A DNA stretch of 64,000 nucleotides from JAAFIP01 sp043774625 (GCA_043774625.1 JAYVTG010000008.1:1-64000); one strand, 5' to 3'. Shown: positions 7,361 to 15,601, numbered from the stretch's first letter. Numbers and translations: made by a program. The notes: generated by a model from the letters alone, not told the origin.

Positions 7361-8050
7361 TTATTTCAACAATTTTTTCAGTTCGGGCCATACATTGGCC
7401 AGCATGATGGGGTGCGCTTCGGCCTTGGGATGGATGCGGTCAGCCTGGAACATTTTTAACGCGTCTTGCGTATCGGCCACGCCTTTCAGAAGGAAGGGCA
7501 CCAGAGCGGTTTTTTGAGCCTTGGCCACCGCGCTATAGGTGGCTGAAAACTTGTCGCTGTAGTTTGCGCCATAGTTAGGCGGCAATTGCATGCCCAATAG
7601 TAGCACCTTGGCACCGGTTTTTTGCGCTGCGGTGGTCATGGCTGTCAGGTTGTCTTGCGTCATGTTGATCGGCAGGCCGCGCAGTGCGTCGTTGCCGCCC
7701 AGTTCTATCACCACATGCGTGGGCTTGTGCTGTGCAAGCAGGGGCGCCAGGCGCGAGCGCCCGCCCGATGTGGTGTCACCACTGATGCTGGCGTTGACGA
7801 CTTTGGCTTTTATCTTTTCACTGGCCAACTTTTTGTCCAGCAAGGCCACCCAGCCTTCACCGCGCTTTAAGCCGTATTCGGCACTCAGCGAATCGCCCAA
7901 CACGAGAACGACAGCATCGGTTTGAGCCGCTACGGGTAACGCAGCGAAAGCAGGCACGGTCAGCAAGCAAAGCCCCGCTGTGGCCGTAGCCAGGCAAGAC
8001 GCGATACAGTAGCGCCTGGACCCGTTCAAAAGCATAAGAAAGTTATTCAT
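7361..8050 (-). CDS. tesA: Arylesterase / acyl-CoA thioesterase I (GDSL family), exported
   Basis: TesA-type SGNH hydrolases hydrolyse acyl esters and thioesters in the periplasm. The SGNH blocks are present: LVLGDSLSAEYG (nucleophile Ser), SGDTTSGG (Gly), VIELGGNDALRG (Asn), and DRIHPKAEAH (Asp/His). The N-terminus has a long signal peptide with hydrophobic CLATATAGLCLLTVPAFA. I chose the ATG at 8050, preceded by GGGA at good spacing. This start codon overlaps the start codon of the divergent ybbA by 2 bp. In enterics tesA is also divergent from ybbA, which supports both calls. selU follows 3 bp downstream. Confidence 0.88.
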   Translation of the reverse strand: MNNFLMLLNGSRRYCIASCLATATAGLCLLTVPAFAALPVAAQTDAVVLVLGDSLSAEYGLKRGEGWVALLDKKLASEKIKAKVVNASISGDTTSGGRSRLAPLLAQHKPTHVVIELGGNDALRGLPINMTQDNLTAMTTAAQKTGAKVLLLGMQLPPNYGANYSDKFSATYSAVAKAQKTALVPFLLKGVADTQDALKMFQADRIHPKAEAHPIMLANVWPELKKLLK

Positions 8051-8717
8051 GGCAAGTCCCATTATTGCGGTAGAGCACGTTTACAAATCAGTCACAGACT
8101 CTACCGGCACACTCGATATTTTGCGCGATATTGATTTCTCCTTAAGTTCCAAGGAAACCTGCGCGATTGTGGGAGCATCGGGCTCGGGCAAAAGCACGCT
8201 CTTGTCCATCATCGCGGGGCTGGACACCCCCTCGCGCGGCACCGTGCGCCTGGCGGGGCAAGACCTGTTTGCTATTGACGAAGACGCTAGAGCCGCCTGG
8301 CGTGCAACGCATGTGGGCTTTGTGTTCCAAAGCTTCCAGTTGCTGGGCAACCTCACGGCATTAGAAAACGTCATGCTGCCGCTGGAGCTGGCAGGCCGCA
8401 GGGACTCGCGCACGGCAGCCACTGACATGCTGCACCGCGTAGGACTCGCCGAGCGCCTCAAACATTACCCCAAGGTGTTGAGTGGTGGCGAACAGCAGCG
8501 CGTGGCCTTGGCCCGGGCCTTCGTCGTCAAACCCGCCGTGCTGCTGGCCGACGAACCCACCGGCAGCCTGGACTTTGCTACGGGGGAGCGGGTGATGAAA
8601 CTGATGTTTGACTTGAACACCGAGCTGGGCACAACCCTGGTGCTGGTGACGCATGACAAAGCCATTGCCACGCAGTGCCAGCGTACGGTGACGATTGAGG
8701 CGGGTGCGCTTGTTTGA
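8049..8717 (+). CDS. ybbA: ABC transporter ATP-binding protein, YbbA/LolD type
   Basis: This 222-aa nucleotide-binding subunit belongs to the MacB/LolD/FtsE class that drives mechanotransmission rather than substrate passage. Walker A is GASGSGKST at residues 42-50, the signature is LSGGEQQR, and Walker B is VLLADEPTGSLD. It is divergent from tesA as in enterics. The expected large permease gene (ybbP) does not follow; a pair of long hairpins fills the gap before rlmB. The ATPase must therefore use a permease encoded elsewhere, or the partner gene has been lost. Confidence 0.85.
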   Translation: MASPIIAVEHVYKSVTDSTGTLDILRDIDFSLSSKETCAIVGASGSGKSTLLSIIAGLDTPSRGTVRLAGQDLFAIDEDARAAWRATHVGFVFQSFQLLGNLTALENVMLPLELAGRRDSRTAATDMLHRVGLAERLKHYPKVLSGGEQQRVALARAFVVKPAVLLADEPTGSLDFATGERVMKLMFDLNTELGTTLVLVTHDKAIATQCQRTVTIEAGALV

Positions 8718-8731
8718 AGTAGCGTTTGTGT

Positions 8732-8859
8732 TGACAGGCACTGTGGGTACGCGGATACCTTCGTGTCCTCCGCCAGGGTATAGACCTTAGCTTCTTGTCA
8801 GCTTTTGTACCTGGCTCCCCCTTTTACCTACGGTATCCGCGCACCCACAGTGCCTGACA
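8732..8859 (+). repeat. Long hairpin module, type 1, locus A
   Basis: Arms 8732-8759 and 8832-8859 match at 26 of 28 positions. They enclose a core (about 8760-8831) nearly identical to that at 22170-22241. The outer arm sequence (GGCACTGTGGGT) is unrelated to that of the second locus, while the inner GCGGATACC/GGTATCCGC pair is kept. It begins 14 bp after the ybbA stop. No T-run follows, so it is not a plain terminator. Confidence 0.75.
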
Positions 8860-8927
8860 GCGCAAACGCGTGGCTTGGTGTTGGCGGTGTGTAGCTGTGG
8901 CTGCTGTGGCCCAACCACCCCAGTTCA

Positions 8928-9056
8928 GGCGTATGCCGATGGTCTGTGCAGCGCAGCGGCATAAAGGCGGAGGCGCGTACAAGATTGGACAAGTAGAAAT
9001 TACGCCCCCCGCGCCGGGGGACAGCCGCGTAGCTGCACAGGCCAGCGGCATACGCC
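8928..9056 (+). repeat. Long hairpin module, type 2, locus A
   Basis: Arms 8928-8952 and 9032-9056 (GGCGTATGCCG against CGGCATACGCC) match at 23 of 25, one mismatch being a U-G pair in the plus-strand RNA. The core has CGGCATAAAGGCGGAGGCGC and CGGGGGACAGCCGCGTAG, and is shared with 22335-22412. Read on the other strand, the core is a diverged homologue of the type 1 core. It lies 140 bp before the rlmB start. Confidence 0.75.
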
Positions 9057-9196
9057 AGCGCGAGGAGTCAGGCCTACGATGAATCACATTACATTGAAAG
9101 ATTTGACAGGTAAATCTACAAACAGCAGCGCTTTGAGGTGGTGCTGTTTTGCCTGAATTTGTCGCCCAATGCACTGAATACCCGGATAATCACCCT

Positions 9197-9949
9197 ATGT
9201 CTGCTTCCAAAATGCTCTACGGTTTTCACGCCGTGGGTGTGCGCCTAAAAATGGCGCCCCAGTCCGTGATAGAAATTTACTTTGATGCCTCGCGCAAGGA
9301 CGCACGCATGCGTTCGTTTGTGGACAAGGCGCGTGATGCCGCCATTCGACTGATAGAGGCCGATGGTTTGCGGCTTTCCAAAATGTCGGGTGGCCAAAGC
9401 CACCAGGGCGTGGTGGCACTGGTGAACCCTGTCGCACAGGCTACGTCGCTGGACGAGTTGCTGGAAGGCCTGGAAGAGGGCGTAGACACCGCAAAACCCC
9501 TGCTGCTGGTGCTGGACGGCGTGACCGACCCGCACAACCTGGGCGCGGTGCTGCGCGTGGCTGACGGCGCAGGTGCGCAGGCCGTCATAGCCCCCAAAGA
9601 CCATGCGGTGGGCATTAATGCCACGGTGGCCAAGGTAGCCAGCGGCGCGGCAGAAACCGTGCCGTACTTTATGGTGACCAATCTGGCGCGCACCCTGGGT
9701 GAGCTGAAAGAACGCAATATCTGGATCATTGGCACCAGCGACGATGCAACCAAAACCATTTATGACGTAGACCTCAAAGGCCCCGTTGCCTTGGTGCTGG
9801 GTGCTGAAGGCCCGGGCATGCGCCAGTTGACTCGCAAGAGCTGCGATGAGCTGGTGCGCATACCCATGCGCGGCGCGGTCGAAAGCTTGAACGTGTCGGT
9901 AGCCAGCGGTGTATGTTTGTATGAAGCGCTACGCCAACGGGGCAGCTAA
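9197..9949 (+). CDS. rlmB: 23S rRNA (guanosine-2'-O-)-methyltransferase RlmB
   Basis: RlmB methylates the 2'-O of G2251 in the 23S rRNA peptidyltransferase region. The 250-aa protein has the N-terminal substrate-binding domain (MLYGFHAVGVRLK) and a C-terminal SPOUT knot with motifs LVLDGVTDPHNLGAVLR, LVLGAEGPGMR and the final SLNVSVASGVCLYEALRQR. The ATG at 9197 fits the family start; the frame extends 48 bp further upstream without family similarity. The long spacer upstream is filled by the paired hairpins. Confidence 0.95.
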   Translation: MSASKMLYGFHAVGVRLKMAPQSVIEIYFDASRKDARMRSFVDKARDAAIRLIEADGLRLSKMSGGQSHQGVVALVNPVAQATSLDELLEGLEEGVDTAKPLLLVLDGVTDPHNLGAVLRVADGAGAQAVIAPKDHAVGINATVAKVASGAAETVPYFMVTNLARTLGELKERNIWIIGTSDDATKTIYDVDLKGPVALVLGAEGPGMRQLTRKSCDELVRIPMRGAVESLNVSVASGVCLYEALRQRGS

Positions 9950-9981
9950 CATTTAAAAGAACTTTTTAGAAAGAGAAAAAA

Positions 9982-10326
9982 ATGAAACGATTCGCTACAC
10001 TTTTGATAGCTGCCTGCGCAGTATTGACGCTGGCATCCTGCACACAAGAGCAACAAAACAAGATCAAACGCGATGTACAGAACTGGACGGGTACCAATGG
10101 CGTGCTGGAGGTGTATGCCGGTGACAAGCTGGTGAGGCGCTTCCTCAAAATCGACAAAATGAGCACGGCCATGGGCACCGACGATGGCAAGGCACGCCCT
10201 TACCGTTATGGTTACGGCGTGCTGGACGAAAACCTCAATTTCATTGCCGACGCGAACGAAAAGCGTGTGTATTTTGAGGTAAGCGATTACGGTTCCAACT
10301 ACGTCTTCTTTGAGAACCCGCGGTAA
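9982..10326 (+). CDS. Putative lipoprotein of unknown function
   Basis: This 114-aa protein begins with a signal peptide and lipobox (TLLIAACAVLTLASC), so Cys20 should be lipidated. Mature part: about 95 residues with many charged residues and no family I recognise (KIDKMSTAMGTDDGKARPYRYGYGVLD region), ending YVFFENPR. The ribosome site AGAAAGAGAAAAAA precedes the ATG. The hydrophobic part of the signal peptide coincides with a diverged 42-bp repeat (9993-10034), in the frame that gives IIAAHAYSTLA in other genes. rlmB lies 32 bp upstream. Confidence 0.75.
   Translation: MKRFATLLIAACAVLTLASCTQEQQNKIKRDVQNWTGTNGVLEVYAGDKLVRRFLKIDKMSTAMGTDDGKARPYRYGYGVLDENLNFIADANEKRVYFEVSDYGSNYVFFENPR
9993..10034 (-). 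repeat. Diverged 42-bp repeat forming a lipoprotein signal peptide
   Basis: Aligns without gaps over all 42 bases to the reverse consensus at about 31 positions; the best part is ATAGCTGC, TGCGCA and ACGCTGGC. It is read as LLIAACAVLTLA. Chance similarity cannot be excluded for this copy alone. Confidence 0.55.
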
Positions 10327-10361
10327 ACTGGTTAGTCGGTCAGCCGTAAGCCAAAAACAGC

Positions 10362-11780
10362 TTAGCTGATCGCCTTGCGCAGTTTGATATGCGCAGCCAG
10401 CCCGCCAGTGACTGAATTGGCCAGTGCAAACTGGCCGCCCATGCGCTGGATGGTTTTCTCCACAATCGCCAGGCCTAGGCCCGCTCCGGTGGCTGACGTG
10501 CGGGCCGCATCACCCCTGAAAAACGGCTGCGTCATGTGGGTGATGACGCTGGTGGGCACACCGGGGCCATGGTCACGCACCTTGATTAGTACCCAGTCGT
10601 CCCGCACTTTGGCACCAATATCCAGTTCGGTATAGTCAGTGCCCGGTGTTTTGCCGTATTTGCGGGCATTTTCAATCAGGTTGGCCATGACGCGGCTCAG
10701 CTCTACTTCGTCAGCCAGCACGTGGACATTGCCTTTGATATCCAGATTGATGCGCATATCGCCCGTGTCGTTGATTGCGAACACACCCGCTTCGACCACA
10801 TCGTTCAGGCTCACAGGGGTCAGGCTGGTTTGGTCTGGGCGAGCGTAGTCCAGAAACTTGTCGATGATGCCGTCCAGTTGCTCAATGTCGGCCGCCATGT
10901 GCGCGCGGGCATCCAGGTCGTGCACGCTCATCTCGGTTTCCAGCCGCAAGCGTGCCAATGGGGTGCGCAGGTCATGCGAGATGCCCGCCAGCATGACAGC
11001 GCGGTCTTGTTCAATCTTGGCCAACTGCTGCGCCATACGGTTAAAACCCACGTTGACTTCGCGTATTTCGTTGGTGGCTGCACGTTCGTCTAGGCGGCTG
11101 GCATCAAAGTCACCATCGCGCACGCGGCTGGCAGCAAAGCTCAACGCTTTCAGCGGTCGGTTGATGAGTCGCGCAATCACCGCCGCACCGGCTAAAGACA
11201 AAGCGGCTGCAATCGACAGCCAAATCAGCCAGGTTTTGCCCGCAACATGAATAATGCGAGACAAATCGGTTAGCAGCCAATAGGCGTCGCCTTCAATCGT
11301 AAAGCCTACCCACAGCCCTGGTTCTCCGTTTACCTCGCGGGCCAGCACCGTGTCTTTGCCCAAGCGTGAACGCAGCTCGGCAATGATTTGCTGTGTTTGT
11401 GAGTCACCGCTAAAGTCCACCAGCTTGTCGGTAGTCTCGCGCGGCAGCACGCGTACGCCTTCCAGCTCGGCCAATTGCTTGATGAGTGAGACGCGGGCAA
11501 TAGCGTCGGCATACACCAAGGCAGCGCGGCTAAGGTTAACCAGAGACGCAATTTGCTGGGCGCTTTGGACAGAGCGCGGCTCGGTTTCCAGCACCCGAAA
11601 AGTTTGCAGCCAAGCTACTACTGAACCCACCAGCAACAAAGCCAGCAAGAAAAACGTGCGCCAAAACAGGTTCAGCCGCACACGGCTATAAACCTCTTGC
11701 CGCAGCTCCAGTGGTGCGGGTGAGGTTTCTAGCGGTGCCGGGCCTGTCGCGTCTTCAATAAGTCTGGCATTGGCGTGCAT
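10362..11780 (-). CDS. envZ: Sensor histidine kinase, EnvZ type
   Basis: Inner-membrane sensor of a two-component pair; it phosphorylates the OmpR homologue encoded 15 bp upstream. The 472-aa protein shows TM1 near residues 40-60 (FWRTFFLLALLLVGSVVAW), a periplasmic domain, TM2 (WLIWLSIAAALSLAGAAVIA), a HAMP segment, the H-box GISHDLRTPLARLRLE, the N-box NLIENARKYG, and G-boxes DHGPGVP and GAGLGLAIV. The periplasmic part is more variable, so the stimulus cannot be read from sequence; osmotic or envelope signals are typical of the family. In Burkholderiales such pairs are also named RisS/RisA. Confidence 0.9.
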   Translation of the reverse strand: MHANARLIEDATGPAPLETSPAPLELRQEVYSRVRLNLFWRTFFLLALLLVGSVVAWLQTFRVLETEPRSVQSAQQIASLVNLSRAALVYADAIARVSLIKQLAELEGVRVLPRETTDKLVDFSGDSQTQQIIAELRSRLGKDTVLAREVNGEPGLWVGFTIEGDAYWLLTDLSRIIHVAGKTWLIWLSIAAALSLAGAAVIARLINRPLKALSFAASRVRDGDFDASRLDERAATNEIREVNVGFNRMAQQLAKIEQDRAVMLAGISHDLRTPLARLRLETEMSVHDLDARAHMAADIEQLDGIIDKFLDYARPDQTSLTPVSLNDVVEAGVFAINDTGDMRINLDIKGNVHVLADEVELSRVMANLIENARKYGKTPGTDYTELDIGAKVRDDWVLIKVRDHGPGVPTSVITHMTQPFFRGDAARTSATGAGLGLAIVEKTIQRMGGQFALANSVTGGLAAHIKLRKAIS

Positions 11781-11795
11781 GAAAGGCAGTGTGCC

Positions 11796-12527
11796 TTAGT
11801 TTTTGCCATCTGGCACAAAAACATAGCCCACGCCCCACACTGTCTGGATGTAGCGCGGCTGGGCCACGTCGGCTTCCACCATTTTGCGCAGGCGAGACAC
11901 CTGCACGTCCAGACTGCGGTCAAAGGGTTCAAACTCGCGGCCACGGGCTAACTGGGCCAGCTTTTCGCGGCTAAGCGGCTGTCGTGGGTGGCGCACCAAG
12001 GCTTTCAGCATGGCAAATTCACCCGTGGTAAGCGGCATTTCTTCGCCGCTTTTCTTCAAAGTTCGCTGACCCATGTCAAAGTCAAACGGACCAAAGGTCA
12101 CCACTTCGCTTTCGGTAGACGGCGCGCCCGGCGCTTCGGTGGCTGGCCTACGGCGCAGCACGGCGTGTACACGTGCCAATAGTTCACGGGGGTTGAATGG
12201 TTTGCCCAGGTAATCGTCGGCACCTACTTCCAGGCCCACGATACGGTCAACATCTTCGCCCTTGGCAGTGAGCATGATGATGGGGGTGCGGTCGCTGGCA
12301 GCGCGCAGGCGGCGGCAAATACTCAGGCCGTCTTCGCCGGGCATCATCAGGTCAAGCACGATCAAATCTATCGGGTCGCGCATCATGATGCGGGTGAGCG
12401 CTTTGCCATCTTCGGCCACGATGACCTCGAACCCTTCTTGCGTCAGGTAGCGGCGCAGCAGGTCGCGGATGCGCGCATCGTCGTCTACCACCAGGATACG
12501 GTCAGCCTGTTTAGGAACTTGAGTCAT
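11796..12527 (-). CDS. ompR: Response regulator, OmpR type
   Basis: DNA-binding regulator partnered with the kinase gene downstream on the same strand. The 243-aa protein has a receiver domain (ILVVDDDARIRDLL, phospho-acceptor Asp in LIVLDLMMPGEDG, TAKGED, and the Lys of YLGKPFNPREL). A winged-helix C-terminal domain follows (LTTGEFAMLKALVRHPRQPLSR to YIQTVWGVGYVF). The start at 12527 (MTQVPKQADRILVVDDD) is preferred over an in-frame extension of 14 residues without similarity. Confidence 0.93.
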   Translation of the reverse strand: MTQVPKQADRILVVDDDARIRDLLRRYLTQEGFEVIVAEDGKALTRIMMRDPIDLIVLDLMMPGEDGLSICRRLRAASDRTPIIMLTAKGEDVDRIVGLEVGADDYLGKPFNPRELLARVHAVLRRRPATEAPGAPSTESEVVTFGPFDFDMGQRTLKKSGEEMPLTTGEFAMLKALVRHPRQPLSREKLAQLARGREFEPFDRSLDVQVSRLRKMVEADVAQPRYIQTVWGVGYVFVPDGKN

Positions 12528-12726
12528 AAAACACCTCGCTGTAAATATGTAACAGAGCCGATTTTGCACACAAATTGCCCCTACAAACCGTGAAAAATGG
12601 CGGTTTTATCAACTCTGTTACAAATATTGCAACCCCGAGCATGATATTCACGTTCAAGATGTATTCTGTAGCTCGATTTTGACCGTTAATTCGGGATATA
12701 GCTATGAAATCAGGAGACAGCGCTGA

Positions 12727-13095
12727 ATGAACACCATGTTTTTTGTCCCAGAACCTGCACTTGCCAAAGCCGGGCAACTGGTCGGCTGCGTTGTGCAGCG
12801 TTTTGTGGTGGCTCTGGTTGTGCCTGCATGGCCTTTACTGGGTTGGGCGCAGCAAGCACAGCAAACGGTGCCCCCATTGCCAGCCGCAGCCCCAGTGCAA
12901 GCAGCACCTCAGGACTTGCGCAGCGCCGTGCGCCTACAGCAAATCAGCGCTACCAAAAACGCCAAGCAGAGTACTGCAACCCCAAAAATGGCACAAAACC
13001 TGGAGGCTGCCAAAAAAGATGATCGGCACCTGACAGGTGAAGAGCGTGCGCAACTGCGCAAGCAACTGGCGCGTGAACTGAGTGCACAGCACTGA
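12727..13095 (+). CDS. Hypothetical exported protein
   Basis: I do not recognise this 122-aa protein. The ATG follows AGGAGACAGCGCTGA, a good ribosome site. The first 45 residues hold a long hydrophobic stretch (VVQRFVVALVVPAWPLLGWAQQ) ending in a possible signal peptidase site after GWA. An Ala/Pro/Gln-rich linker follows, then a charged, likely helical C-terminus (LTGEERAQLRKQLARELSAQ). It stands alone between the OmpR promoter region and a SIMPL protein gene 43 bp downstream. A periplasmic protein is inferred. Confidence 0.6.
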   Translation: MNTMFFVPEPALAKAGQLVGCVVQRFVVALVVPAWPLLGWAQQAQQTVPPLPAAAPVQAAPQDLRSAVRLQQISATKNAKQSTATPKMAQNLEAAKKDDRHLTGEERAQLRKQLARELSAQH

Positions 13096-13138
13096 GCGCG
13101 CAGTGGTAAGTCAGAACACTATCCAATTTGGTTGACGA

Positions 13139-13849
13139 ATGGCATACACTATTAAATTCATAGCTGCTTGCGCAGTATCCACGCTGGCATTCAGCGCTTT
13201 TTCTCAGAATTTACGTATGGAAGTACCGCAAAACGTTATCAACCTGCAATCTACGGGGCAGGTAGAAGCTCAGCAAGACTTGCTGATGATTTCCATGAAC
13301 ACCACCAAAGACGGGGCAGATGCCAACGCGGTACAAACCCAGCTAAAGACAGCCTTGGACGCAGCGTTGAACGAGGCCAAAAAAGCAGCCCAACCCGGCC
13401 AGCTAGACGCGCGAACCGGTGCGTTCAACCTGTACCCGCGCTATGGGCGTGACGGCAAAATCAACGGCTGGCAAGGCACCACCGAACTGGTGCTGGAAGG
13501 CCGCGACTTTGCGCGCATCAGCACTGCGGCAGGCAAAATTCAAAGCCTGACGCTGGGCCAGGTCAGCTTTGGCCTAAGCCGCGAAGCGCGCGCCAAAGTG
13601 GAAGGCGAAGCCCAGACCCAGGCGATAGAGCGTTTTAAAACCAAGGCCAGCGAGATTGCCAAAAACTTTGGCTTTGGCGGCTACACGCTACGCGAAGTGT
13701 CGGTCAATGCCAGCGACCAAGGCTATTCACCCCGCCCGCGCATGATGGACATGCAAGCCAAATCCATGGCATCAGACGCGCCCGTGCCTGTAGAAGCTGG
13801 GCGCAGCACCGTGGTGGTGACGGTTAATGGGTCTGTGCAGATGAAATAA
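13139..13849 (+). CDS. Periplasmic SIMPL-domain (DUF541) protein
   Basis: SIMPL proteins are exported proteins of poorly known role, linked to oxidative stress in E. coli (YggE). The 236-aa chain has a signal peptide (TIKFIAACAVSTLAFSAFSQ) and the domain starting at VINLQSTGQVEAQQDLLMIS. The repeated Ala-rich helices and the late AGRSTVVVTVNGSVQMK end are typical. The signal peptide is encoded almost wholly by a 42-bp repeat (13147-13188). Its first 17 residues match the N-terminus of the unrelated DUF934 protein at 19301 (TIK-x-IAA-x-A-x-STLA). Confidence 0.85.
   Translation: MAYTIKFIAACAVSTLAFSAFSQNLRMEVPQNVINLQSTGQVEAQQDLLMISMNTTKDGADANAVQTQLKTALDAALNEAKKAAQPGQLDARTGAFNLYPRYGRDGKINGWQGTTELVLEGRDFARISTAAGKIQSLTLGQVSFGLSREARAKVEGEAQTQAIERFKTKASEIAKNFGFGGYTLREVSVNASDQGYSPRPRMMDMQAKSMASDAPVPVEAGRSTVVVTVNGSVQMK
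13147..13188 (-). repeat. 42-bp repeat forming the SIMPL signal peptide
   Basis: Matches the copy at 19252-19293 at 35 of 42 positions, including ACTATTAAATT, ATAGCTGCT and CCACGCTGGC. It is read in frame as TIKFIAACAVSTLA. Confidence 0.8.
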
Positions 13850-13980
13850 GCATCTTTGGCTCGTGTTTTGCGGTGAGCCAGACCGATTGAGTGGACAGGC
13901 AAGTCAAGATCGTTTTGCCTACCACTGTCAGTCCCTGATACTTCTATGGCAAAGTTATGTTTTGTGCTGAAAAACCAAAG

Positions 13981-14010
13981 AAAAAAGGCCTACAATTTCT
14001 TGCAAGCCTT
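13981..14010 (-). terminator. Intrinsic terminator of tRNA-Asn
   Basis: On the minus strand an 11-bp stem (AAGGCTTGCAA with TTGTAGGCCTT, two G-U pairs) closes a GAAA tetraloop and runs into a T-tract. It lies 18 bp after the tRNA 3' end. Confidence 0.8.
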
Positions 14011-14028
14011 TGATTTAATTAGGTATTT

Positions 14029-14104
14029 TGGCTCCTCAACCTGGGCTCGAACCAGGGACCTACGGATTAACAGTCCGGCGCTCTACCAACTGAGCTATTG
14101 AGGA
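14029..14104 (-). tRNA. tRNA-Asn (anticodon GTT)
   Basis: A 76-nt cloverleaf with encoded CCA. The acceptor strand TCCTCAA pairs with TTGAGGA; the D-arm is AGCTCAGTTGGTAGAGC; the anticodon loop CTGTTAA sits in a CCGGA/TCCGT-type stem; the T-arm is GGTTCGAGCC. Anticodon GTT reads Asn codons. Confidence 0.97.
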
Positions 14105-14131
14105 ATACAGCCTCAGATTATAGCCCTAAAT

Positions 14132-15262
14132 TCAGTCGTCAAAGGTCGGCGATTCAACGCCAAGTACCTTGTGCAGCTTGGGCGATGTGGTGGTGTACTG
14201 CAAATGCACTTTCTTCTCGGGGAAGATGATGGGCATGGCACCAAAAGCGGCCAGCGCGCATTCGTGAAAGCCGCTCAAAATGAGCTTCTTTTTGCCGGGG
14301 TAGGTGTTGATGTCACCTACAGCAAAAATGCCAGGCACGTTGGTAGAAAATTTCTCGGTGTCTACCTTGACTTGCTTGCGCTCGATTTCCAGGCTCCAGT
14401 GGGCAATCGGCCCCAGCTTGGGAGACAGGCCAAAGAAGACCAGCATCACGTCCAGCGGCACCACACGGGTGACACCGTCAGCGCCCGTTACTTTGGCGCC
14501 GCTGAGCTTGCCGTCTTTTTCTTCAATGCCAGTGACCTGGCCAACGATGAATTGCATCTCCATCTGCTCGCACAGTTCACGCATTTTGGCTACGCTGGCT
14601 GGTGCGGCCTTAAAGCCGTCGCGACGGTGGATGAGGATGACGCTTTCGGCTTTGTTGACGCCACCGTCTTGGTTGCCTTCGCAAAAATTCAGCGCCCAGT
14701 CCAAAGCAGAATCACCACCGCCCACAACCACGAGGTTTTTGCCTGCAAAGTCTGCCGGGTTTTTGACGCGGTAATGCATTTGGCTGCCATCATAGGCAGC
14801 CAAGCCGTCTGCCTTGAGCAGTCGCGGCTGAAAAGCACCTACGCCTGCGGCAATAAAGATGGTTTTGGTGAGGAACTGTATACCCTTGCTGGTTTCTACA
14901 AAAAATCTGCCATCGTCTTGTTTTTGAACGGTAGTCACTTCTTGACCATAGTGAAAAGTCGCACCAAACGGGGCAATTTGCTTGAGCAGGCTGTCGGTCA
15001 GTTCTTTGCCCGTGCACACAGGCACAGCGGGAATGTCGTAAATCGGCTTGTCGGGGTACAGCTCGATGCACTGGCCGCCGGGGTAGGCCAGGCTGTCGAT
15101 GACGTGGGCTTTGACTTCGAGCAGGCCGAGTTCAAACACCTGAAACAGACCCACAGGGCCAGCGCCAACGATGACAGCATCTGTCTCGATAGGGCCGCTG
15201 CTGGCAGAGCCGTCATGCGCTTTGGCGGTATTCACAATAGCTTGATTGGCAATAGGTTCCAT
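14132..15262 (-). CDS. Ferredoxin/flavodoxin--NADP+ reductase, thioredoxin reductase-like
   Basis: This FAD enzyme passes electrons between NADPH and ferredoxin. The 376-aa chain has the FAD-binding GAGPVGLFQVFELGLLE near the N-terminus, YPGGQCIELYPDKPIYDIPA (typical of the YumC-type ferredoxin reductases, which lack the CxxC of thioredoxin reductase), the NADPH motif VVGGGDSALDWAL, and the C-terminal FAD segment GIFAVGDINTYPGK. The ferredoxin gene fdxA lies 9 bp upstream on the same strand, so the two very likely act as a pair. Both follow the cys genes, which suggests they feed the sulfite reductase (inference). Confidence 0.92.
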   Translation of the reverse strand: MEPIANQAIVNTAKAHDGSASSGPIETDAVIVGAGPVGLFQVFELGLLEVKAHVIDSLAYPGGQCIELYPDKPIYDIPAVPVCTGKELTDSLLKQIAPFGATFHYGQEVTTVQKQDDGRFFVETSKGIQFLTKTIFIAAGVGAFQPRLLKADGLAAYDGSQMHYRVKNPADFAGKNLVVVGGGDSALDWALNFCEGNQDGGVNKAESVILIHRRDGFKAAPASVAKMRELCEQMEMQFIVGQVTGIEEKDGKLSGAKVTGADGVTRVVPLDVMLVFFGLSPKLGPIAHWSLEIERKQVKVDTEKFSTNVPGIFAVGDINTYPGKKKLILSGFHECALAAFGAMPIIFPEKKVHLQYTTTSPKLHKVLGVESPTFDD

Positions 15263-15271
15263 AAGTCTTGC

Positions 15272-15601
15272 TTAGCGCTCCAGGAGCGCAAGTTTTCCAG
15301 TTTTGTCTTTCCACTCGTCTGCATCAGCAGGCGCGGGTTTGCGTTTGGTGATGCTTTTCCAGCCCGCTTTTTGGCTCAGTTCAATATTGAGCTTGATAAA
15401 GTGCATCTGGTCTGCAGGCACGTCTTCTTCGGCGTAGATGGCATTCACCGGGCATTCTGGAATGCACACCGCGCAGTCGATGCATTCGTCCGGGTCGATG
15501 ACCAGCATGTTGGGGCCTTCGCGGAAGCAGTCCACGGGACACACGTCCACGCAGTCGGTGTATTTGCATTTGATGCAGGCTTCAGAAACGATGTGGGTCA
15601 T
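15272..15601 (-). CDS. fdxA: 7Fe-type ferredoxin FdxA
   Basis: Small soluble electron carrier with one 3Fe-4S and one 4Fe-4S cluster. The 109-aa protein has CIKCKYTDCVDVCPVDCF at the N-terminus and CIDCAVCIPECPVNAI, the paired cluster motifs of the Azotobacter-type 7Fe ferredoxins, followed by the usual C-terminal extension (LSQKAGWKSITKRK). It precedes the ferredoxin reductase by 9 bp. cysN ends 90 bp upstream on the same strand, so it may be part of a longer sulfur-assimilation transcript. Confidence 0.95.
   Translation of the reverse strand: MTHIVSEACIKCKYTDCVDVCPVDCFREGPNMLVIDPDECIDCAVCIPECPVNAIYAEEDVPADQMHFIKLNIELSQKAGWKSITKRKPAPADADEWKDKTGKLALLER

Noticed and set aside
8732..8859. Type 1 hairpin as the ybbA terminator
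   Set aside because: There is no T-run after the stem and the conserved 72-nt loop recurs at another locus upstream of a gene, which a terminator would not explain.
8732..9056. Reading the paired hairpins as integron attC sites
   Set aside because: The core lacks the GTTRRRY/RYYYAAC ends of attC, stems are perfect or near-perfect without extrahelical bases, and no integrase or cassette array is nearby.
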